A stretch of 9,623 nt of DNA from Balneolia bacterium (lineage in GTDB: Bacteria; Bacteroidota; Rhodothermia; Balneolales; Cyclonatronaceae). Shown piece by piece: positions 6,859-9,623 of this stretch. The DNA lies in the NCBI GenBank assembly GCA_003566395.1, contig PXDL01000576.1:1-9623 (forward strand), written 5' to 3'. The translations under genes were made by a program, and so were the position numbers. The first letter of the stretch is position 1; each line of letters opens with the position of its first letter. The notes under the pieces are model-generated. The model saw only the letters and a program-made list of their open reading frames with translations. It had not been told where the DNA came from and searched no databases.

Positions 6859-7748
6859 CGATGCTTGCCGAATCCATTTTTATCCATCCAAGTGCACTTT
6901 GTGATGCGCATCAGTCGCCCCGTTCGTTTTTGATCAGGGGACTCGGTCGGATTAGCGACGCCGGAACAGAAATTTTGCTGGATGATGGAAGTCCGGAGTT
7001 TATCCGGGCCGCTCTCGCCAGGGAGCACATCCCTTTCAAGCTGCAAGCCGGTTTGGAAAGCGGTTGGGTTGTAAAGGGTGATGACCACGCCCTCAGCCTG
7101 CATCACCCTGACAAAAAAACCAAGACCACATTTAGCGACTGGCATGAATTATCGCAAAAATTGCTTTTTCCCGACCGCAAGAGCATCGTAAACCGGAATA
7201 CCAGCGAAACCCGGATTCAGGTTGAGATAAATCTCGACGGAAACGGCACCCACGACATTTCCACCGGTCTCGGTTTTTTTGATCACATGCTGGAACAGAT
7301 TGCCCGACACGGACATATCGACCTGAAATTACGATGCGAAGGTGATTTGCATATAGATGAGCATCACACCATAGAAGATACCGCCTTGGCCCTCGGGGAA
7401 GCGATTTATCAGGCCCTGGGCGACAAGCGGGGCGTCACACGATATGCATCGGTTCTGCCGATGGATGAAAGCCGGGCGATGGTTGCCCTGGATCTTTCCG
7501 GCAGGCCCTATCTTGTTTTCGAAGCGGACTTTTCCCGTGATAAGGTCGGGGATGTTCCCACCGAAATGATCAAACATTTCTGGTATTCTCTGGCCATGAA
7601 CACCAAATGCACCCTTCATATAGAAGCAAAAGGTGAAAACGACCATCATATTATTGAAGCTATTTTTAAAGGATTCGCCGTTGTGCTCCGGCAGGCCGTT
7701 CAGCGGACCGGCAGGAATGAGATTCCAAGCAGTAAAGGAGTACTCTGA
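6855..7748 (+). CDS. hisB: Imidazoleglycerol-phosphate dehydratase (HisB) with an unrecognised N-terminal segment
   Basis: Residues from about 108 to 297 are a complete IGP dehydratase, the Mn-dependent enzyme that makes imidazole acetol phosphate. RNTSETRIQV opens the domain, followed by GFFDHML (140-146), DEHHTIED (168-175), GENDHHIIEA (260-269), and the C-terminal SSKGVL. Residues 1-107 are not the HAD phosphatase domain of E. coli-type bifunctional HisB: the DxDGT nucleophile motif is absent and the segment is shorter (about 105 versus about 165 residues). It contains SFLIRGLGRISDAGTEILL and SPEFIRAALAREHIPF, which I cannot assign. The full-length start at ATG 6855 overlaps the hisC stop, supporting translation of the whole frame. 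A TTG at codon 103 could in principle start the dehydratase alone. Histidinol-phosphate phosphatase activity must come from elsewhere. Confidence 0.93.
   Translation: MTMLAESIFIHPSALCDAHQSPRSFLIRGLGRISDAGTEILLDDGSPEFIRAALAREHIPFKLQAGLESGWVVKGDDHALSLHHPDKKTKTTFSDWHELSQKLLFPDRKSIVNRNTSETRIQVEINLDGNGTHDISTGLGFFDHMLEQIARHGHIDLKLRCEGDLHIDEHHTIEDTALALGEAIYQALGDKRGVTRYASVLPMDESRAMVALDLSGRPYLVFEADFSRDKVGDVPTEMIKHFWYSLAMNTKCTLHIEAKGENDHHIIEAIFKGFAVVLRQAVQRTGRNEIPSSKGVL
7734..7740 (+). promoter_or_regulatory. Strong ribosome binding site for hisH inside hisB
   Basis: AAAGGAG lies 8 bases before the hisH ATG at 7749. It is formed by the codons for Ser-Lys-Gly-Val in the conserved HisB C-terminus. It is the clearest Shine-Dalgarno sequence among the his genes here, fixes the hisH start, and suggests reinitiation at the hisB/hisH junction, where the TGA (7746-7748) directly abuts the ATG. 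Confidence 0.7.
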
Positions 7749-8351
7749 ATGATCGGAATTATTGATTACAAAGCCGGAAACACCGCATCGGTGGCGAACG
7801 CGCTCAAACGTCTGGATTCTGATTTCTGCATCACCAGTGACAAAACCGTTCTGGACGAGTGCAGCGGCATTATCTTCCCGGGGGTGGGCCACGCCAAATC
7901 GGCTATGCAGGCCCTGCGTGATGCCGGACTTACGGAATGGCTGACACAGACGTCAAAACCCGTTCTGGGAATCTGCCTGGGTATGCAGCTGCTGTACGAA
8001 CACAGCGAAGAGGGAAATTCGGCCGGACTCGGGCTTGTGCCGGGAATTTTAAAACGCTTTCGTTCCGACTTGGAAAAGGTACCGCATATGGGCTGGAATA
8101 CATTTGGGACGGTCTCCGAATCTCATCCGCTCATGCAGGGTATCACGCCCGGGGATTATTTCTACTATGTTCACAGCTACTTTGCGCCTGTCACGCCCGA
8201 CTCGATTGGAACCTGCCGCTATGCAGGCGTGGAGTTTACCTCGGCATGCGCTCGTAACAATTTCTGCGGCGTTCAGTTTCATCCGGAAAAGTCCGGACCT
8301 GCCGGAGAGCGATTGCTGGTCAACTTTATCAGGCAGACAAAACAGGCTTAA
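7749..8351 (+). CDS. hisH: Imidazole glycerol phosphate synthase, glutaminase subunit (HisH)
   Basis: HisH is a class I glutamine amidotransferase that releases ammonia for its partner HisF, which converts PRFAR to IGP and AICAR. The 200-residue length is normal. The catalytic triad is visible: nucleophile Cys76 in GICLGMQ, and His178 and Glu180 in QFHPEKSG. MIGIIDYKAGNTASV at the N-terminus, FPGVGHA (43-49) and the HMGWN motif are typical. It starts immediately after the hisB stop, behind a good ribosome binding site. Its partner hisF, usually two genes downstream, is not in this window and must be encoded elsewhere for HisH to work. Confidence 0.97.
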   Translation: MIGIIDYKAGNTASVANALKRLDSDFCITSDKTVLDECSGIIFPGVGHAKSAMQALRDAGLTEWLTQTSKPVLGICLGMQLLYEHSEEGNSAGLGLVPGILKRFRSDLEKVPHMGWNTFGTVSESHPLMQGITPGDYFYYVHSYFAPVTPDSIGTCRYAGVEFTSACARNNFCGVQFHPEKSGPAGERLLVNFIRQTKQA

Positions 8352-8378
8352 CACCGAACCTAAAAGATTTCCAGTACT

Positions 8379-9077
8379 ATGATTCGCATTCCGGCTATTG
8401 ATTTGCTTGACGGGAAGATTGTTCGACTTCGTCAGGGAAATTATGACGACGTAACGGTGTATTCAGACGCCCCCGTATCCTTTGCGCTTGAATTAAAGGA
8501 TAAACCTGAAATCTCGCGGCTTCATATTGTAGATTTGAACGGAGCGCGAGACGGCAGGTTTGTGAACCTTGACCTGGTGGAGCAGATTGTCGCAAAAACC
8601 GGCCTGGAAGTTCAGACCGGAGGCGGCGTACGGCGTTTTGAAGATGTTGAATACCTTTTGGATGCCGGGGTGAGCCGGGTCGTTTCCAGCTCGATGGCCG
8701 TAAAGCGCCCTGATGAATGGCTTCGCGCCCTCGATACATTCGGCCCCGGGCGCTGCATTTTCGGGATGGATTTAAAAGACGGTCATGTAGCTGTGGGCGG
8801 CTGGCTGGAAACCCAAAAGCAACCGCTGGAAGAACTGCTTCATCCGATGATGCAATACGGACTATCTGAAGTGCTTTGTACCGACATCGCTCGGGACGGC
8901 ATGCTTACAGGCCCGAATCTACCCATGTACGCTGATCTGCAACAGCGTTTTCCCGATCTGAGATTTATTGCCAGCGGCGGCGTATCATCCGGTGCAGACC
9001 TTCTGAAACTGGAATCGGCCGGATTGTTTGCCTGCGTAATTGGGAAAGCATGGCTTGAAGGAAGTGTTAAGCTGTAG
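8379..9077 (+). CDS. hisA: ProFAR isomerase (HisA)
   Basis: HisA is a (beta/alpha)8-barrel that performs the Amadori rearrangement of ProFAR to PRFAR. IPAIDLLDGKIVRLRQGNY with the first catalytic Asp8 opens the protein. The phosphate loop is QTGGGVR (79-85), and GMDLKDGHVAVGGW (129-142), LCTDIARDG with Asp169 (166-174), SGG and VIGKA follow. At 232 residues it is about 9-13 shorter than common HisA proteins (240-245), because it stops at LEGSVKL before the last helix; all active-site segments precede this point. The gene starts 27 bases after hisH with no obvious ribosome binding site. It is the last his gene here, and no hisF or hisI follows. Confidence 0.96.
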   Translation: MIRIPAIDLLDGKIVRLRQGNYDDVTVYSDAPVSFALELKDKPEISRLHIVDLNGARDGRFVNLDLVEQIVAKTGLEVQTGGGVRRFEDVEYLLDAGVSRVVSSSMAVKRPDEWLRALDTFGPGRCIFGMDLKDGHVAVGGWLETQKQPLEELLHPMMQYGLSEVLCTDIARDGMLTGPNLPMYADLQQRFPDLRFIASGGVSSGADLLKLESAGLFACVIGKAWLEGSVKL

Positions 9078-9105
9078 CAACGAGCTGCTCCGGATTTTTT
9101 CACAT

Positions 9106-9139
9106 AAAAAAGGTCCCTGAAGTTCATTTCAGAGACCTT
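9106..9139 (-). terminator. Intrinsic terminator for leftward transcription
   Basis: AAGGTC (9110-9115) pairs with GACCTT (9134-9139), then a C/A mismatch, then CTGAA (9117-9121) with TTCAG (9128-9132) around a 6-base loop. A6 at 9106-9111 reads as T6 on the minus strand right at the stem base, while no T-run follows on the plus strand. It should therefore stop leftward transcripts before they enter hisA from the right. It may help end the his transcript only weakly. Confidence 0.6.
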
Positions 9140-9164
9140 AGGACATATACATTGGCGCGTAGTT

Positions 9165-9194
9165 AAATCCGGTAACACAAAGGTTGCCGGATTT
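9165..9194. repeat. 12-bp inverted repeat
   Basis: AAATCCGGTAAC (9165-9176) and GTTGCCGGATTT (9183-9194) pair over 12 positions with one T-G wobble, around the 6-base loop ACAAAG. No T-run follows on either strand, so it is not a standard terminator. It lies 25 bases beyond the previous hairpin and could stabilise a 3' end or be part of a structured RNA. Confidence 0.55.
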
Positions 9195-9209
9195 GCACAA
9201 TTCCGCGTA

Positions 9210-9299
9210 TCACATTCCTGCAATACATGACGGGCAATTATGCGTTTGAGGTCTGTTTGTTCTCATGCAGTATGTCTCTCCTGATTTAGATTCCATCAT
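9210..9299 (-). CDS. Doubtful 29-codon frame with CxxC
   Basis: From tandem ATGs at 9299/9296, this frame reads to TGA at 9210-9212 and contains GETYCMRTNRPQTHNCPSC. Three cysteines, including CPSC, and the position just before two hairpins and a leftward terminator make it worth noting. AGGAGAG lies inside the frame ahead of an internal ATG at 9266 (18 residues), at a slightly long spacing. There is no homologue I recognise, and chance is the likelier explanation. Confidence 0.15.
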   Translation of the reverse strand: MMESKSGETYCMRTNRPQTHNCPSCIAGM

Positions 9300-9389
9300 A
9301 ACAAAATGTTTCGAAGACTTCGCTAAATCCGTGATTTATTGTAGCCTTCCGTTCACACTTTCATATAACAATTTGATGAGTTTTTCTTG

Positions 9390-9404
9390 ACCGGAAGTTC
9401 CGGT
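9390..9404. repeat. Short perfect dyad ACCGGAA-G-TTCCGGT
   Basis: A 7-bp inverted repeat around a central G. It is more like a protein-binding palindrome than a terminator, since only TTGGGTTAA follows. No nearby promoter can be assigned. Confidence 0.3.
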
Positions 9405-9451
9405 TTGGGTTAATCGCTAAGAATAATGTAATCAAGCAGGGGCAGCTTGTC

Positions 9452-9485
9452 ACCGCATGAATATGCGGTATTTTATATTTTTTTT
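9452..9485 (+). terminator. Strong intrinsic terminator for rightward transcription
   Basis: ACCGCAT (9452-9458) and ATGCGGT (9463-9469) form a perfect 7-bp stem with the 4-base loop GAAT, followed by ATTTTATA and then T8 up to 9485. There is no T-run on the minus-strand side. It is the best rightward terminator after hisA, about 375 bases past its stop, so it either ends a long his 3' UTR or a small RNA from the preceding region. Confidence 0.7.
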
Positions 9486-9568
9486 CACTGATGTCCGGTT
9501 AAAACCTGCGAATCCATCGAAAGTGGCGAATAGACTTTTTTTGCCGGTATCTTTTTAGTAAACCTATA

Positions 9569-9623
9569 TCAAACCCCCATTGCTTTGATGTAGTCTTGTA
9601 ATTCCGATGTCGAATTAACCTTC
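9569..9623 (-). CDS. C-terminal end of an unidentified leftward gene
   Basis: On the minus strand an open frame enters from the right edge and ends at TGA (9569-9571), giving at least 18 codons: KVNSTSELQDYIKAMGV and a partial codon before it. The amphipathic ELQDYIKAMGV looks like a natural C-terminal helix, but the piece is too short to identify. It is convergent with the his operon. Confidence 0.4.
   Translation of the reverse strand, partial: KVNSTSELQDYIKAMGV

Larger units (their letters stand above)
9078..9568. other. Intergenic region after hisA, no convincing gene
   Basis: About 490 bases between convergent genes. Stops are frequent in all frames, and the only short frame worth naming is the doubtful one on the minus strand at 9210-9299. 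I looked for remnants of hisF or hisI on the plus strand and saw none. The region contains two terminator-like hairpins facing opposite ways (9106-9139 minus, 9452-9485 plus), a 12-bp inverted repeat (9165-9194), a 15-base dyad (9390-9404), and T-rich stretches at 9471-9485 and 9535-9542. A T6 run at 9095-9100 just after hisA is preceded only by weak 4-bp stems. Confidence 0.7.

Noticed and set aside
6738..7145. A 135-codon minus-strand frame across the hisC/hisB junction, considered as an alternative to the odd HisB N-terminus
   Set aside because: The plus-strand frame is continuous and coupled to hisC by the ATGA overlap, and the minus frame shows no family features.
8679..8705. HisA reads VVSSSMAVK where E. 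coli has VVVGSTAVK, a possible defect in a phosphate-binding loop
   Set aside because: From memory, Thermotoga HisA has a similar IVSSK at this place, so serine here is a tolerated family variant.
9078..9568. Possible decayed hisF/hisI after hisA
   Set aside because: No HisF or HisI motifs could be found in any plus-strand frame by eye.

Overview
The window reads as a piece of a free-living bacterial chromosome with roughly balanced base composition. Gene order hisG-hisD-hisC-hisB-hisH-hisA with a long-form HisG, and start codons mostly lacking a Shine-Dalgarno sequence, fit the Bacteroidota/Rhodothermota/Balneolota branch best. That placement is inference; no rRNA or taxon-specific gene is present.

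Layout. On the minus strand at the left are the 5' part of a gene for an unrecognised exported protein (1-555, runs off the edge) and, 32 bases upstream of it, lepA (588-2384), encoding the back-translocase GTPase EF4. A 377-base divergent spacer with a cluster of ACATCC/GGATGT hexamers separates lepA from a rightward gene for a small four-helix membrane protein of unknown function (2762-3241). Then comes the most interesting part: a short reading frame (3305-3445) with nine histidine codons in a stretch of 14, followed by a hairpin plus T-run (3474-3517) just before hisG. I read this as a histidine-operon transcription attenuator.

The his genes run from 3554 to 9077, tightly packed with overlaps or gaps of at most 27 bases. 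They encode HisG (first step), HisD (last two steps), HisC (transaminase), HisB (dehydratase), HisH (glutaminase subunit of IGP synthase) and HisA (isomerase). Missing here are hisF (the obligate partner of HisH), hisI/hisE, and a histidinol-phosphate phosphatase. HisB carries an unrecognised N-terminal segment of about 105 residues in place of the HAD phosphatase domain found in bifunctional HisB.

Right of hisA, about 490 bases hold no convincing gene. They contain a minus-strand terminator (9106-9139), a 12-bp inverted repeat (9165-9194), a dyad (9390-9404) and a strong plus-strand terminator (9452-9485). The last 18 codons of another leftward gene enter at the right edge (9569-9623). The terminator arrangement suggests that the his transcript and the convergent transcript may overlap in their 3' ends.
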